From Vibrio taketomensis (lineage in GTDB: Bacteria; Pseudomonadota; Gammaproteobacteria; Enterobacterales; Vibrionaceae), in contig NZ_AP019650.1 in the NCBI RefSeq assembly GCF_009938165.1, positions 868,001 to 932,000 on the forward strand: a DNA stretch of 64,000 bases. The letters are read 5' to 3'. The notes under the pieces were generated by a model. That model was not told the origin of the DNA and made no database searches. It saw only the letters and a list, made by a program, of their open reading frames with translations. Of this stretch, positions 1-9,078 are shown piece by piece; the first letter of the stretch is position 1, and the number at the start of each line of letters is the position of its first letter. The position numbers and the translations under genes were made by a program.

Positions 1-385
1 CTTCTGGCAAATTGAAACTAAACCGATCGAAAGTATTAATATCCCCAATCTGAATCATCGTGTCCTTGTATTGGCTAAAGTTAGCCTCTGTCTCGACAAA
101 TACCGGAGAAAGGTAAAGTTTATAGTCAGGTCCAGGAGCAATTTCACCTGAGAAGACGATTTGTTTATCGCTGATAGACACTGTCCCTTCTCCCCAGTGA
201 AGAAAATCACTATCGATACGCTCTTTATCAAAAGTCGCGCTATACAAAGCATGCTCAGAAATCGCTTTGATGTCTTCCATTGGAGGTGACTCAGGTTGAG
301 TCAAAATAGGCAGGGTGTAAATACCAAGCGCAAAGCCTGCTACCGCAAAAACAAGATGGGAAACAACCAGTAAAAGGATTCTCAT
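1..385 (-). CDS. DM13 domain protein, partial (3' end outside window)
   Basis: The minus strand opens at 385 with ATG after AGGAGC and stays open to the window edge, giving about 128 residues. Residues 1-25 form a single hydrophobic signal-anchor segment (MRILLLVVSHLVFAVAGFAL). From about residue 60 the sequence (HWGEGTVSI, then SGEIAPGPDYKLYLSP) matches the DM13 domain, a beta-sandwich found in extracytoplasmic proteins and proposed to act in redox or electron transfer. It is probably anchored on the periplasmic face of the inner membrane. The family assignment comes from the motif order. The physiological role is unknown. Confidence 0.75.
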   Translation of the reverse strand, partial: MRILLLVVSHLVFAVAGFALGIYTLPILTQPESPPMEDIKAISEHALYSATFDKERIDSDFLHWGEGTVSISDKQIVFSGEIAPGPDYKLYLSPVFVETEANFSQYKDTMIQIGDINTFDRFSFNLPE

Positions 386-495
386 TTAATGCTCCTAGGA
401 TTGAGTCTACCTCTCAATCCTAGTGCATAGACCCGAGTAACATCAAGCATCTACCCCGGTTTGAGTGAGCTTATCGTGACTCAGGCAACATGATC

Positions 496-1725
496 TTATC
501 GATACGCTTTTACTGTATTTTCTGCCAGTTTTACAATCACATTCACCGCTTGTTGCATACCTTGTACGGTAATGAACTCATGAATACCGTGGAAGTTATA
601 GCCACCAGTAAAAATGTTCGGACACGGCAGCCCCATAAACGACAATCTCGCCCCGTCTGTGCCTCCACGAATCGGCTTGATCATTGGCTCGACATCACAA
701 TCCATCATTGCCTGTTTCGCTAACTCGATCACATGAGGATGAGGCTCAACCATCTCACGCATATTCTGATAGCTATCAGTAATGACGAGCTCAACTCGAC
801 CACGGGTTAACTCCGCGTTAAGCTGGTCAGTAATGCTTTGCATAAACGCTTTTCTTTGCGCCAATCCTTCGCTATCAAAGTCACGAATAATGTAACCAAG
901 CTCACTTTTCGCCACAGACATAGACGCTGATTTCAAGTGATAGAAGCCTTCATAGCCCTCAGTGCACTCCGGCGTCTCTTCTGCTGGCATCATAGTTTGA
1001 AAGCGAGCTGCGATAGACATCGAGTTCACCATTTTATCTTTAGCAGTACCTGGATGGACGTTTGTGCCATAGACTATGACGTCTGCACTTGATGCGTTAA
1101 AGTTTTCGTACTCCAATTCGCCAACCGGACCACCATCAATCGTATAAGCCCATTTAGCGCCAAATTTCTCTACATCAAATAAATCGGCACCGCGCCCTAT
1201 TTCTTCATCTGGGGTAAACCCAATACAGATATCACCATGCGGCAACGACGGGTTAGCGATCAGCATTTCGATAGCAGTAATGATTTCAGCAATACCTGCT
1301 TTATTATCTGCGCCTAAGAGTGTCGTTCCGTCCGTTACAATCAAATCGTGACCGCGTAACAAATTCAAATCCGGATATTGATCAGGAGAAAGCTGTTCAC
1401 CACTCGTTCCCAGCGTAATCACGCCACCTTGATAGTTTTCAACCACACGCGGGGTGACGTTTTCCCCAGAAGCATCTGGAGCCGTATCCATATGTGCAAT
1501 AAAACCAATTGGTGGAACATGAGTTTCCACGTTACTCGGCAAGCGGGCCATTAGGTAACCATGTTCATCTAATGACACATCACTCAAACCTAGCTGCTCA
1601 AGCTCTTTTTTTAGATACAGGGCAAATGTCATTTGCCCTTCACTACTCGGGCATTGCTGATTACTTGGATTTGATTGTGTATCGAAAGCGACATAACGCA
1701 AAAAGCGGGAAACTAGATTATCCAT
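496..1725 (-). CDS. pepT: Peptidase T (tripeptide aminopeptidase)
   Basis: Cytosolic M20B zinc metallopeptidase that releases the N-terminal residue of tripeptides. The 409-residue product matches the usual 408-410. The di-zinc signature is present in order: IAHMDTAPD (His, Asp), GADNKAG (bridging Asp), PDEEIGRG (catalytic and metal Glu), IDGGP, and the late [11 protein letters not shown]is. The reading frame extends 13 codons upstream to 1764. The start at 1725 (MDNLVSRF) is preferred because AGAGAAG sits just upstream and it fits family length. It is monocistronic; the next gene ends about 180 bp away. Confidence 0.95.
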   Translation of the reverse strand: MDNLVSRFLRYVAFDTQSNPSNQQCPSSEGQMTFALYLKKELEQLGLSDVSLDEHGYLMARLPSNVETHVPPIGFIAHMDTAPDASGENVTPRVVENYQGGVITLGTSGEQLSPDQYPDLNLLRGHDLIVTDGTTLLGADNKAGIAEIITAIEMLIANPSLPHGDICIGFTPDEEIGRGADLFDVEKFGAKWAYTIDGGPVGELEYENFNASSADVIVYGTNVHPGTAKDKMVNSMSIAARFQTMMPAEETPECTEGYEGFYHLKSASMSVAKSELGYIIRDFDSEGLAQRKAFMQSITDQLNAELTRGRVELVITDSYQNMREMVEPHPHVIELAKQAMMDCDVEPMIKPIRGGTDGARLSFMGLPCPNIFTGGYNFHGIHEFITVQGMQQAVNVIVKLAENTVKAYR

Positions 1726-1861
1726 AACTATAACTTCTCTAAAAACTGCGCACTGTTGCGCCAAGACAGTTAATACTAGGGCGATAATGGCGAATTACTT
1801 TGATTTAGGTAAGTAAATTACCCAGTTTCAGTTTATTTTTGTCTGCGTGTTTTCTTGAGAT

Positions 1862-1890
1862 GAAAAAAAACGCCGTACAAGACGACGTTT
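1862..1890 (-). terminator. Rho-independent terminator after nupC
   Basis: Read on minus, AAACGTCGTC pairs with GGCGTTT across a short loop and runs into eight T residues. It lies about 20 bp after the nupC stop codon, in the correct orientation. Confidence 0.75.
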
Positions 1891-1907
1891 CAAAAAACGT
1901 AAGCGAT

Positions 1908-3116
1908 TTACAGTAGGAAGAAGATCCCCGCCAAGCATGCACTCATTAGGTTCGCAAGCGTACCAGCTGCTACTGCTTTTAAACCAAGATTTGCAACTTC
2001 AGAGCGACGGTCTGGTGCGATAACACCGATTGAACCAAGCTGAATCGCAATTGAGCCAATATTAGCAAAACCACAAAGCGCGAAAGTCACGATAACTTGT
2101 GTTAGCTCAGAAAGCTGTTGCTTGTGCTGAACAAAGTCAATGAAGGCAACGAATTCATTCATTACAATCTTCTGACCAATGTACGAACCCGCCATCAGCA
2201 CTTCGTTTGTTGGTACACCAATAATCCAAGCAAGTGGTGCAAATAGGTAACCAAAGATACCTTGCAACGTAATGCCAGAGAAACCCGCTAATTCGCCAAG
2301 GTTCTCAAGACCAGTGTTAACCATTGCGATTACTGACACAAACGCAATCAACATGGTACCGACAGCAACCGCAACTTTCATGCCGTTCATCGCACCGCTT
2401 GCTAGCGCGTCAATCACGTTACTATCTTGCGCTTTATCCATCTCGATCTCAGTTTGATCAACTGGAACACCTGTCTCAGGAACAATGATTTTTGCCATCA
2501 TTAAGCTACCTGGCGCAGCCATAAAACTTGCTGCGATTAGATATTTTAGATCAACGCCAAGACCCGCGTAACCACCTAGAACACTGCCTGCTACCGATGC
2601 CATACCTGCTGACATAACCACAAACAATTCAGAGCGAGTCATACGTGAAAGGAAAGGACGGACTAAAAGAGGAGATTCACCTTGAGATAGGAAGATGTTG
2701 CCTGTTGCCACTAATGACTCAGCTTTACTGGTACCAAGGAAACGCTGAATACCACCACCGATAAACTCGATGACCTTTTGCATAATGCCAAGATAGTAGA
2801 GAGCAGAAATTAGAGCACTGAAGAAGATGATAATAGGAAGGACGCGAACTGCGAAAATGAAACCAGAATTGGCGAGATCGCCGAAAAGGAATTTGATGCC
2901 TTCATCAGCAAAAGAAAGAAGACCCGCAACACCATTACTTAAACTGCCCAGAGCAGCTTGCCCCCACGGGAAATAAAGTACTAAGGCTGCAAAGCCTACT
3001 TGCAAGAGCAACGCCCTTGAAACTGTTTTCCAATTGATCGCCTTACGACTCTCAGATAACAGCACTGCACATCCGATTAGGACTAATACACCGATCAAAC
3101 CAAAAATTACGTTCAC
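1908..3116 (-). CDS. nupC: NupC-type concentrative nucleoside transporter
   Basis: Inner-membrane cation-coupled nucleoside importer of the CNT family, 402 residues with many hydrophobic segments. Recognisable family blocks are FAVRVLPIIIFFSALISALYYLGIMQ, SLVATGNIF, LLVRPFL, AAPGSLMMAKI, FAPLAWIIGVP and TFALCGFANIGSIAIQLG. The substrate-site loop reads SQGESPL, whereas the structurally characterised V. cholerae CNT, from memory, reads GQTEAPL. The Gln and Glu that contact the nucleoside are kept while the small residues between them differ. Family is certain; exact substrate range is not. Two LacI-family-like operator repeats lie upstream at 3268-3310. Confidence 0.93.
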   Translation of the reverse strand: MNVIFGLIGVLVLIGCAVLLSESRKAINWKTVSRALLLQVGFAALVLYFPWGQAALGSLSNGVAGLLSFADEGIKFLFGDLANSGFIFAVRVLPIIIFFSALISALYYLGIMQKVIEFIGGGIQRFLGTSKAESLVATGNIFLSQGESPLLVRPFLSRMTRSELFVVMSAGMASVAGSVLGGYAGLGVDLKYLIAASFMAAPGSLMMAKIIVPETGVPVDQTEIEMDKAQDSNVIDALASGAMNGMKVAVAVGTMLIAFVSVIAMVNTGLENLGELAGFSGITLQGIFGYLFAPLAWIIGVPTNEVLMAGSYIGQKIVMNEFVAFIDFVQHKQQLSELTQVIVTFALCGFANIGSIAIQLGSIGVIAPDRRSEVANLGLKAVAAGTLANLMSACLAGIFFLL

Positions 3117-3267
3117 TTATGATTACCTTTACAAGCATTGAATTAACAGCTGGTCCTGTCCTTGGGGTCATTCACTCGTCCATGTGACGGCTTGTAATTG
3201 GTAGGATAACACCCATAACCGGGCGGCAAGTATAGCGATAGTTTCGAGATAATCATCACATTTTTTC

Positions 3268-3310
3268 ACGCAAACGTTCAGCCGAATAAAAAAATCACGC
3301 AAACGTTTTA
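3268..3310. promoter_or_regulatory. Tandem PurR/CytR-like operator repeats upstream of nupC
   Basis: ACGCAAACGTTCAG (3268-3281) and ACGCAAACGTTTTA (3297-3310) are near-identical direct copies with starts 29 bp apart. Each contains the GCAAACGTT core typical of LacI-family operators such as PurR. They lie 150-190 bp upstream of nupC. Control of nucleoside uptake by a purine or cytidine repressor would be logical, but which regulator binds is an inference. Confidence 0.5.
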
Positions 3311-3379
3311 CATCATAATCCACCACCTAATTTGTTGAATCGAGATCACATTTCACTATAAGAATTGGTTAAAAATGAT

Positions 3380-3521
3380 ATTCATACTGGCGAATATTCA
3401 ACTTCATTTCTAAGGTTAAACAAGTTAATGAGCATCTCCTTGCGTTCACAACAAACGTCAGTAATACATTAAGATACAACTACAACAACCTTCTTGCCCC
3501 GTATGTCTCGGGGCTCTTTTT
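3380..3521 (+). ncRNA. Candidate small RNA or leader ending in a strong terminator
   Basis: A GC-rich hairpin (GCCCCG / CGGGGC, 3496-3514) followed by TCTTTTT is a clear intrinsic terminator on plus. No plus-strand gene ends near it: the upstream gene is the minus-strand nupC. The segment before it contains only short stops and no ribosome-binding site. A small transcript is the simplest explanation. The 5' end at about 3380 is a guess, and I do not recognise a known sRNA family. Confidence 0.4.
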
Positions 3522-3624
3522 GGTTCAAAATTTAAGTTCATCAACTAAACATCAATAGCTTATCTAAAAAGTTGATGATATATTCAGCACAATACGGTTA
3601 AAGCAGCCGATCGCTGGTGAATTT

Positions 3625-3846
3625 ATGAGAATCGACAACGCCATATACAAGCCATACATACAGCATAATTTGAAAGCTGCGACTGCATTCATTGATCAAA
3701 GCTTAAAAAATCAGAGTGATAACCTTCACGCGTCACTCAATCAACATAATCAAATTCAAATCCGCAATGAAGACGGTGTCGTGGTAAAAACTTACCAAGG
3801 CGAAAATGTGGTCAAAAAAATGCACCACATCGATGAATATGTTTAG
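3625..3846 (+). CDS. Small hypothetical protein, 73 aa
   Basis: Opens with ATG at 3625 (MRIDNAIYKPYIQHNLKAAT) and encodes a polar, soluble protein with no signal peptide or membrane segment. The middle is Asn/Gln-rich and the C-terminus reads VVVKTYQGENVVKKMHHIDE. A well-formed terminator 20 bp after the stop and normal Vibrio-like codon use argue that it is real. The ribosome-binding site is weak. I recognise no domain. Confidence 0.55.
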   Translation: MRIDNAIYKPYIQHNLKAATAFIDQSLKNQSDNLHASLNQHNQIQIRNEDGVVVKTYQGENVVKKMHHIDEYV

Positions 3847-3865
3847 CCAGAATTCCATTGAAAAC

Positions 3866-3890
3866 GAGCGTCCAATGGACGCTCTTTTTT
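3866..3890 (+). terminator. Rho-independent terminator
   Basis: GAGCGTCCA and TGGACGCTC form a 9-bp stem with a one-base centre, followed by six T. It follows the 73-aa gene on plus and faces the converging gene that ends at 3909. Confidence 0.85.
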
Positions 3891-3908
3891 ATTCACGGCA
3901 AATAACTG

Positions 3909-4437
3909 TTATTCAGTAATCACTTTATGTTCGCTTGGCGGCACAACGACATCTGTCGGAAGGTCTGGCACTAAAAACCACATTTGTAGTGGGTCTTGCT
4001 TGAAAGCCGAACCATCAATGTAGTGCCACTCACCTGCTCTATTCTTCAACGCCAGCAAATATGACGTACTTTGAATCTTTTGCTGCTGAATTTCCATGAG
4101 TGTCTGAGTCGGTACGAATATCGCAATTTCATCGCCGGCTTGATATGCCTGACCGAATTCACCAATTTGGTAATCATGAACCTTTACTTGCAATTGCTCA
4201 AACTTGCCATATGTTTCAACGAGTACGGCTTGCATTGTTTCTCTGCTTGCCATTTTTTGGAAAATCGAATCATGAGTTAGGTTGAGAACACTTTCTACAT
4301 CGTGAGTCTCAATCGCTGATTGCAGTGTATGAATATCTTGTTTTATCTGCTGAACGTCTTGTTGCGAGAGTGTGAGCGCAAAAACCGATAACGGAAGTAA
4401 ACTGATACAAAAAATGAATGATCTAAAGCTTTTTCAC
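3909..4437 (-). pseudogene. Secreted hypothetical protein with a frame break at the start
   Basis: An intact reading frame from ATG 4253 gives 114 residues, but the same frame stays open upstream with a signal-peptide-like stretch (FIFCISLLPLSVFA) and no start codon. A GTG at 4437 sits ideally behind AAGGAAAG but is one base out of frame. Removing one T from the run at 4430-4434 (A5 on the coding strand) joins GTG to the signal peptide and yields a periplasmic protein of about 175 residues. The mature part has no domain I recognise (motifs YQAGDEIAIFVPTQ and GEWHYIDGS). A homopolymer sequencing error or a real inactivating indel would look the same. The alternative, translation from 4253, would give a protein lacking its export signal. 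Confidence 0.6.
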
Positions 4438-4782
4438 TGCACTACTTTCCTTTGATGCAAATGGTGTTTCAAGATAAATGTGAGAAAATTGAGTATAGCG
4501 ATCAATAGGCTCACTAAAGGCGGCATAACTTACCACTCATCTCTACCTGCTTGCTATGTATAAAACTCAATGCATTACTGTATCGAGACCTCACTCACAA
4601 GCTGCAGCAAAAATATAGATATCAAAGTCGATGAAAGGCGTATCCACATACCTTGAGGAAAATCACAATATAGCAATTTTAATGGCATTAAATTGCCAAT
4701 ATCGCTCATTTACACATACGCAAAATTATTCCCCCAATACAATAACATTATATGTTTGCTATCGCGTCAGGGAGATTAGACA
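4438..4782. other. Intergenic region upstream of the chemoreceptor
   Basis: About 345 bp of AT-rich sequence without a credible gene on either strand. It should hold the promoters of the NIT chemoreceptor (plus) and the secreted protein (minus). A ribosome-binding site (AGGGAGATTAGACA) lies directly before 4783. Confidence 0.5.
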
Positions 4783-6780
4783 ATGCAGACCATAATACGT
4801 CGCTTTCCACTCTATATCATCGTGTCTCTTGTTGTAGGTATACCACTGATTATCAGCATTATTTTAGCCATACAGGATATTGTTGAGTTAAACCACAAGT
4901 CACGAACTGCATTACAAGATGAACAACTCGTCAAACTGGTTATCCATTATGACGACCTTGCACATAATCTGGCCGTAGAAAGAGGACTGACCGCTGGTGT
5001 TCTCGGTAGTAGAGGCGACCCGCAAATCGTCAAAAACTTGCAAAACCAACGCAATAAAGTCGATAACGCTGTTAACGATTTACAAAATTTCTCTTCAGAG
5101 CTTTTGGATAGCCAACTAACCCAACGTCTAGCGAAAGATGTGTTTTCTCAGTTAACGCAACTCAATCGTGTAAGATCTGGCGTAGACAAATTAGCCCCCG
5201 AAATTCCGCCATTTAACTATTACTCTAACCTTAACCAATTAATCATCGACAATGTCGGTATCCTAATCAGTAGAAGTGAGAATTCAGATCTGAGTACTTT
5301 AGGCCAATCGCTGACGGCCGTTATTGTGATGAAAGAGCGTGCAGGACAAGTTCGAGGCGCGCTCAACGGAGTGTTTGCTCGCGGCAGCACAACCCCTGAA
5401 ACATTTGCCAGCATCAAAGGCTATATCCAGTCTGGAGACGAAGCAAAGCGTGCGGCTGAAATCATTATGCCCCAAAACTTTATTCAACAACTGACTCAAT
5501 TGCAGCAGCAGAGTGCGTGGCAAAGCGTGGAATCGATACAAGCTCAATTTCTATCACAGAGTGATGACTTAACGAGCATCGAAGGCCCTAAAGCCACGGA
5601 GTGGTTCCCAATGGCAACAGCGCGCATTGGCTTACTTAACCAATTAAGAAATGCGATTCAAGCTGACATGCTTTCTTATTCTACTGCAGTTTCAACACAA
5701 GCCCTACTCAATCGCAATATTCTATTTGTCTCTACGATAGTTAGTGCATTAATCATTATTGTATTGCTATTTTCAATCGTCTATAACTTGCGCCATCGAG
5801 TCGGTCATATTAAAGATGATCTCAACACCATATCTGAAAACAAAGACTTAAGATTAACAGTTAACAGCGAAGGCCGAGACGAAATCGCGTCTATCGCTCA
5901 CAATCTAAACAAGCTGATTGGCAACTTAAAACAGTTACTTCTCGAAGTAACAAAGACCAATGACCATAACACTGAGCGTCTCGTTCGTATCGTCAGTTCT
6001 TCCGAAGAACTTGAAAAAAGCAGCCTAGCAACGATAGCCAAATGTGACAATATCGCCACAGCAATGACTCAACTCGCGCAATCAAGCATTGGCATTGCAG
6101 AATCCGCAGAGCGCGCTATGCAAGATACGTCAGCGATGAATCTTCGAGTAGAAGATTGTCAAACCCAAAGCAAACGCTCGTTTGATTCAGTACAGAGCCT
6201 GACAACACAAATAGCCGCTACGGAACAATGCCTGACAGAGTTAGCGGCTGACACCCAGAGCATCAGCCAGATTGTTGAGACAATAAATGGCGTCTCTGAA
6301 CAGACCAATCTACTAGCATTAAACGCTGCAATTGAAGCTGCTCGAGCTGGCGAACATGGTCGTGGCTTTGCAGTGGTCTCATCGGAAGTACGTGACCTTG
6401 CACAACGTAGCCAACAAGCAACGGAAAATATTGAAAAGCTACTGGCTAAAATTAGTGAGAAAACACAATTTTCTGTCGACAGCATGACGAAAAGTAAAGC
6501 GGCCAGCGACGCGACATTTGAGGCAGTCAAACACGTAACAGACAGTGTCGCGATGCTTGAAACCAGCATCGAACAGGTCAATAGTCACATTAACTCTATC
6601 GCTCAATCCACCACCGAACAATCTAAAGCGTGTGAAGCAATCGACCAAGATGTAGATATTCTTAACGAAATTGCCCATCAAACCAGCAGCCAAGCGGACG
6701 CGTTAAATCATGTGGTCAACGGCTACCAAGCAGAAGCCGACGCGCTAAAAACGCAGTTAGACGAGTTCAAACTAAGTTAA
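4783..6780 (+). CDS. Methyl-accepting chemotaxis protein with NIT-type sensor domain
   Basis: 665-residue transmembrane chemoreceptor. Order: TM1 (about 10-30), a large helical periplasmic domain (45-300) with the nitrate/nitrite-sensing-like signature ([19 protein letters not shown]), TM2 (about 312-332), HAMP, then the MCP signalling hairpin with the conserved tip [20 protein letters not shown] and [18 protein letters not shown]. It would relay a periplasmic ligand signal to CheA/CheW. NIT domains bind nitrate or nitrite in some proteins, but the ligand here is inferred only from family resemblance. It stands alone, with no che genes adjacent. Confidence 0.9.
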   Translation: MQTIIRRFPLYIIVSLVVGIPLIISIILAIQDIVELNHKSRTALQDEQLVKLVIHYDDLAHNLAVERGLTAGVLGSRGDPQIVKNLQNQRNKVDNAVNDLQNFSSELLDSQLTQRLAKDVFSQLTQLNRVRSGVDKLAPEIPPFNYYSNLNQLIIDNVGILISRSENSDLSTLGQSLTAVIVMKERAGQVRGALNGVFARGSTTPETFASIKGYIQSGDEAKRAAEIIMPQNFIQQLTQLQQQSAWQSVESIQAQFLSQSDDLTSIEGPKATEWFPMATARIGLLNQLRNAIQADMLSYSTAVSTQALLNRNILFVSTIVSALIIIVLLFSIVYNLRHRVGHIKDDLNTISENKDLRLTVNSEGRDEIASIAHNLNKLIGNLKQLLLEVTKTNDHNTERLVRIVSSSEELEKSSLATIAKCDNIATAMTQLAQSSIGIAESAERAMQDTSAMNLRVEDCQTQSKRSFDSVQSLTTQIAATEQCLTELAADTQSISQIVETINGVSEQTNLLALNAAIEAARAGEHGRGFAVVSSEVRDLAQRSQQATENIEKLLAKISEKTQFSVDSMTKSKAASDATFEAVKHVTDSVAMLETSIEQVNSHINSIAQSTTEQSKACEAIDQDVDILNEIAHQTSSQADALNHVVNGYQAEADALKTQLDEFKLS

Positions 6781-6810
6781 CTGTAGCCATACAGAAAAAC
6801 CATGTAAAAC

Positions 6811-6843
6811 ATGACAGACCAACCCATTGAGTTGGCCTGTCAT
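6811..6843. terminator. Hairpin after the chemoreceptor gene
   Basis: ATGACAGACCAAC and GTTGGCCTGTCAT form a long stem with a short loop between the converging receptor and yjbR-like genes. There is no clear T tract on either side, so termination is likely but not certain. Confidence 0.5.
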
Positions 6844-6863
6844 ACTCAATTAACCTCAAGGTG
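6841..6863. repeat. Solo copy of the MITE terminal repeat
   Basis: CATACTCAATTAACCTCAAG followed by GTGC matches the outer ends of the element at 7284-7550 (TATACTCAAG... and ...CTTGAGTATA). Only one end is present, so it is a fragment of that element or a solo end. Confidence 0.5.
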
Positions 6864-6875
6864 CTTGGGTATAAT

Positions 6876-7247
6876 TCATTGAGCCTTTGGTGCGATTCCT
6901 AACTCTGCCTGCACACGCTTTGGCAAGCTTTGCGACACCATGCGATAAGATTCAGACAAGTAGTATTTTAGTTCTTCATCTAAATCACCCGCCGTATTAA
7001 CCTGCTGTATCCATTTCATACCACGACTCGCAAAGTAAGGTGCCGGAATATAGCCTTCATGTTCACGAAGAAAATCGAAATTCATATCAGATGTTTTAAA
7101 CGTGAAAGCTGGCTTTTTGTTTTTACCCCAGCCTCCTATCGCAAATACCTTACCGCCAATTTTCCACACGTGAGAATCGCCCCATTGCATCACGTACGTT
7201 GTTGAAGGAAGTGTTCGACAAAACTGATTAAACTCATCGTAAGTCAT
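6876..7247 (-). CDS. MmcQ/YjbR family protein
   Basis: About 123 residues. The CyaY-like YjbR fold is indicated by YVMQWGDSHVWKIGGKVFAI, the aromatic basic stretch KPAFTFKTS, and the C-terminal EELKYYLSESYRMVSQSLPKR. These small proteins are cytoplasmic and sometimes called DNA-binding; no reaction is established. The frame extends to 7292, but ATG 7247 (MTYDEFNQF) matches the usual N-terminus. The upstream 15 codons fall close to the MITE-like element. Confidence 0.8.
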   Translation of the reverse strand: MTYDEFNQFCRTLPSTTYVMQWGDSHVWKIGGKVFAIGGWGKNKKPAFTFKTSDMNFDFLREHEGYIPAPYFASRGMKWIQQVNTAGDLDEELKYYLSESYRMVSQSLPKRVQAELGIAPKAQ

Positions 7248-7283
7248 ACTTATTACTCTAACTGCCTTGCTTATATATTCATG

Positions 7284-7550
7284 TATACTCAAGTGATTTC
7301 AAGATGCAGAATTCAGAGCATTGTTACTGCTTTGAGTTTAAGGAAAACTACGAAGTGAAATAGCCATCTATTTTCGAGTAGTTTGACGCAAAAATCGAGG
7401 CAGTAACTTGCTCCCAAAGGGCGAGTTGACTTGGCTCGCATACATCGTTAACGATTTTTGATTTAGAACAACTAGATCTTCAAATCATTGCCTTGTCTGC
7501 AATCCAAGTCATTCTCGCTGAACCTCGCACCTTGAGGTTACTTGAGTATA
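7284..7550. mobile_element. MITE-like element with 24-bp terminal inverted repeats
   Basis: The left end (TATACTCAAG, then T-rich, then TCAAGATGC) and the right end read in reverse (TATACTCAAG, then TAACC, then TCAAGGTGC) are imperfect inverted repeats of about 24 bp enclosing 267 bp without a gene. The right half (about 7408-7550) is also similar, in opposite orientation, to 35297-35441, sharing CCCAAAGGGCGAGTT and TTTAGAAC...AGATCTT.AAATCATTGCC. A solo end lies at 6841. Together these show a dispersed, non-coding repeat family of this genome. No transposase is visible. Confidence 0.65.
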
Positions 7551-7570
7551 TTCTCAGATACTTGGTTATG

Positions 7571-8200
7571 CTAAGAAACCATAACCTTAACGCCAAAAAC
7601 GGTAAACAAACCACCGGTTATATAATCTATCGCGCCCGATAACCTTGCGTATACACGCTTCGCTGCATGATGTGAAAATGCAACTGAGAGGAACACATGC
7701 CAACAGAGCGTAATACAAGCCATGGTGATCATGATGGCTGCGATCATTTCTAAGTCCATCTGCTTTGGCATGGAAACGCTAAATAAACTCACCACAAAGA
7801 AACCTGTTTTAGGATTTAAGATACTGGTAATAAATGCGAGTATAAATACTTTTTTACGCGTTATGACGGGCAAGGGATGAGCGTCGCCCAATGCATTTAA
7901 CCGGTTATATTTGCGAGTTAAATAAATCTGTCGTATTCCTAAATACAGCAAGTAACAACCGCCTATTACCTTCATACCCGTTAGCAATTGAGGAAAATAG
8001 GTAAACAGTATAACGAGACCGGAACCGCCAAAGAATGCCCAAAAAAGAGTTGCCGTACTCACACCAAACGCTGAATACATGGCTAACTTGCGATCATAAT
8101 GCAAAGCGGTATTGATGGTTAAGAGAACGTTAGCGCCAGGTGTAACCGCCGCCAACATCCAGATCAGCGCAACATGCAGTAGAACAAATAAAACATCCAT
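7571..8200 (-). CDS. LysE/RhtB family amino-acid exporter
   Basis: 209-residue inner-membrane protein with about six hydrophobic segments. The N-terminal LysE signature is present (MLAAVTPGANVLLTINTAL), followed by KVIGGCYLLYLGIRQIY and the central AFITSILNPKTGFFVVSLF. The family exports amino acids or small metabolites; the substrate cannot be told. Start 8200 (MDVLFVLLH) is preferred over 8248 because it matches the usual N-terminus. It is the last core gene before the cassette array. Confidence 0.88.
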   Translation of the reverse strand: MDVLFVLLHVALIWMLAAVTPGANVLLTINTALHYDRKLAMYSAFGVSTATLFWAFFGGSGLVILFTYFPQLLTGMKVIGGCYLLYLGIRQIYLTRKYNRLNALGDAHPLPVITRKKVFILAFITSILNPKTGFFVVSLFSVSMPKQMDLEMIAAIMITMACITLCWHVFLSVAFSHHAAKRVYARLSGAIDYITGGLFTVFGVKVMVS

Positions 8201-8304
8201 ATTTATGTACTTACAGAACCCGAATATTGGGTAAACACACGATAGCAAACCAATGCAAACGAAACAATTGGTTCACCGCCGCCTCAATCACAGATATATA
8301 CCAA

Positions 8305-8338
8305 TAGCGGATGTTTGAAAACCGGGGAATCCGTGTAA
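8305..8338. mobile_element. 34-bp relic of an IS1111-type right end
   Basis: TAGCGGATGTTTGA.AACCGGGGAATCC.TGTA is almost identical to the right end of the insertion sequence at 12127-12160 and, as there, abuts attC sequence directly. Nothing else of the element remains. To its left (8201-8304) I see no gene or IS similarity. Confidence 0.7.
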
Positions 8339-8409
8339 CCGCATAAAGTGGTGAACAACGTGACCGCCCAACCCTAAACCTTGCCATTTGCACTGAAGCG
8401 TTTTTAGGC
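8338..8409 (-). repeat. attC site 6, truncated by IS relic
   Basis: Ends in the R'' half (CCTAAAAACGC on minus) and retains the GTGGTGAACAACG arm of VCR-like attC sites. Its simple-site half (GGGCGTTA) is missing, replaced by the IS end at 8305-8338. The stop codon of the GIY-YIG-like gene lies in its R'' end, as is usual for cassettes. It marks the distal limit of the recognisable array. Confidence 0.65.
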
Positions 8410-8881
8410 TAATTTCCCACCGAAAACTTGGTATGTTGGAAAGTGTTCATTGTCATCATACAGATAACGCAATGCCGAAACTTCAGGTAACAAATTTCTA
8501 CGATTTCCCCAATTGTAAACATGACTATCAATAGGGACATCACCACCAACATTGTTAATATTTGAGGAATTCAATGCTGGTGAATGTGTATAAATTAGCA
8601 GCTTTTCAGCAATTGAGATTTGCCTACTCCATTCATCATTTGAAATTTGTTCATTCCCGGCAAATCGACCAACATAAACTTTCAAACATTCCCGAATGCC
8701 AAATGCTTTGTTTGTAAGACGCCTTACCGATATAAAGCAAGATATTGGAACCATATACAACGTGCGTTCCGTAAACCTGATATAACCCATAATCGCTTTG
8801 TTGGTGCATTTGCTTAATCTCTTCGAGCGAAAATGGACCATCCCATTGAACATGTATTTGTTGAGTAATCATCTTTTTCAC
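8404..8881 (-). pseudogene. GIY-YIG-like nuclease cassette gene, one frame break
   Basis: The first frame (from 8881) encodes YGLYQVYGTH then LLYIGKASYKQ, the two halves of a GIY-YIG-type catalytic core. It then runs out at 8651. The homologous continuation AFGIRECLKVYVGRFAGNE is in the next frame and runs to the stop at 8404. Removing one A near 8713 gives a single protein of about 158 residues. GIY-YIG proteins are single-domain endonucleases; the biological target is unknown. It forms the most distal cassette, with attC6 on its left and attC5 on its right. A single indel in a short A run could be an error or a real mutation. Confidence 0.65.
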
Positions 8882-8924
8882 ATCTTAATTTCACAAAATA
8901 TTCGTAATATGCAACCGAGTAGCC

Positions 8925-9047
8925 TAACGCCCAACAAAGGTGTGAGGCACGCAATACCGTAGCTACCGCATACCACCTTAAACACTCAACGCAACGCATA
9001 GCAAAAGTGCCAAGCGTTGCGAATCAATCTTAAACGCTTTGTTATGC
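8925..9047 (-). repeat. attC site 5 (VCR-like)
   Basis: Runs from TAACGCCCAACAAAGG to ACGCTTTGTTATGCC with the interior CGTTGCG boxes and the ACCACCTTAAACACTCAACGC arm shared with the other sites. About 123 bp. It ends the cassette carrying the 82-aa protein. Confidence 0.85.
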
Positions 9048-9078
9048 CGAATCTCGCGACTGTACGATTACTCTGCCG

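Noticed and set aside
6159..6581. Long minus-strand frame inside the chemoreceptor
   Set aside because: Antisense shadow of the conserved MCP signalling domain; low-complexity Ser/Ala/Cys composition and no ribosome-binding site.
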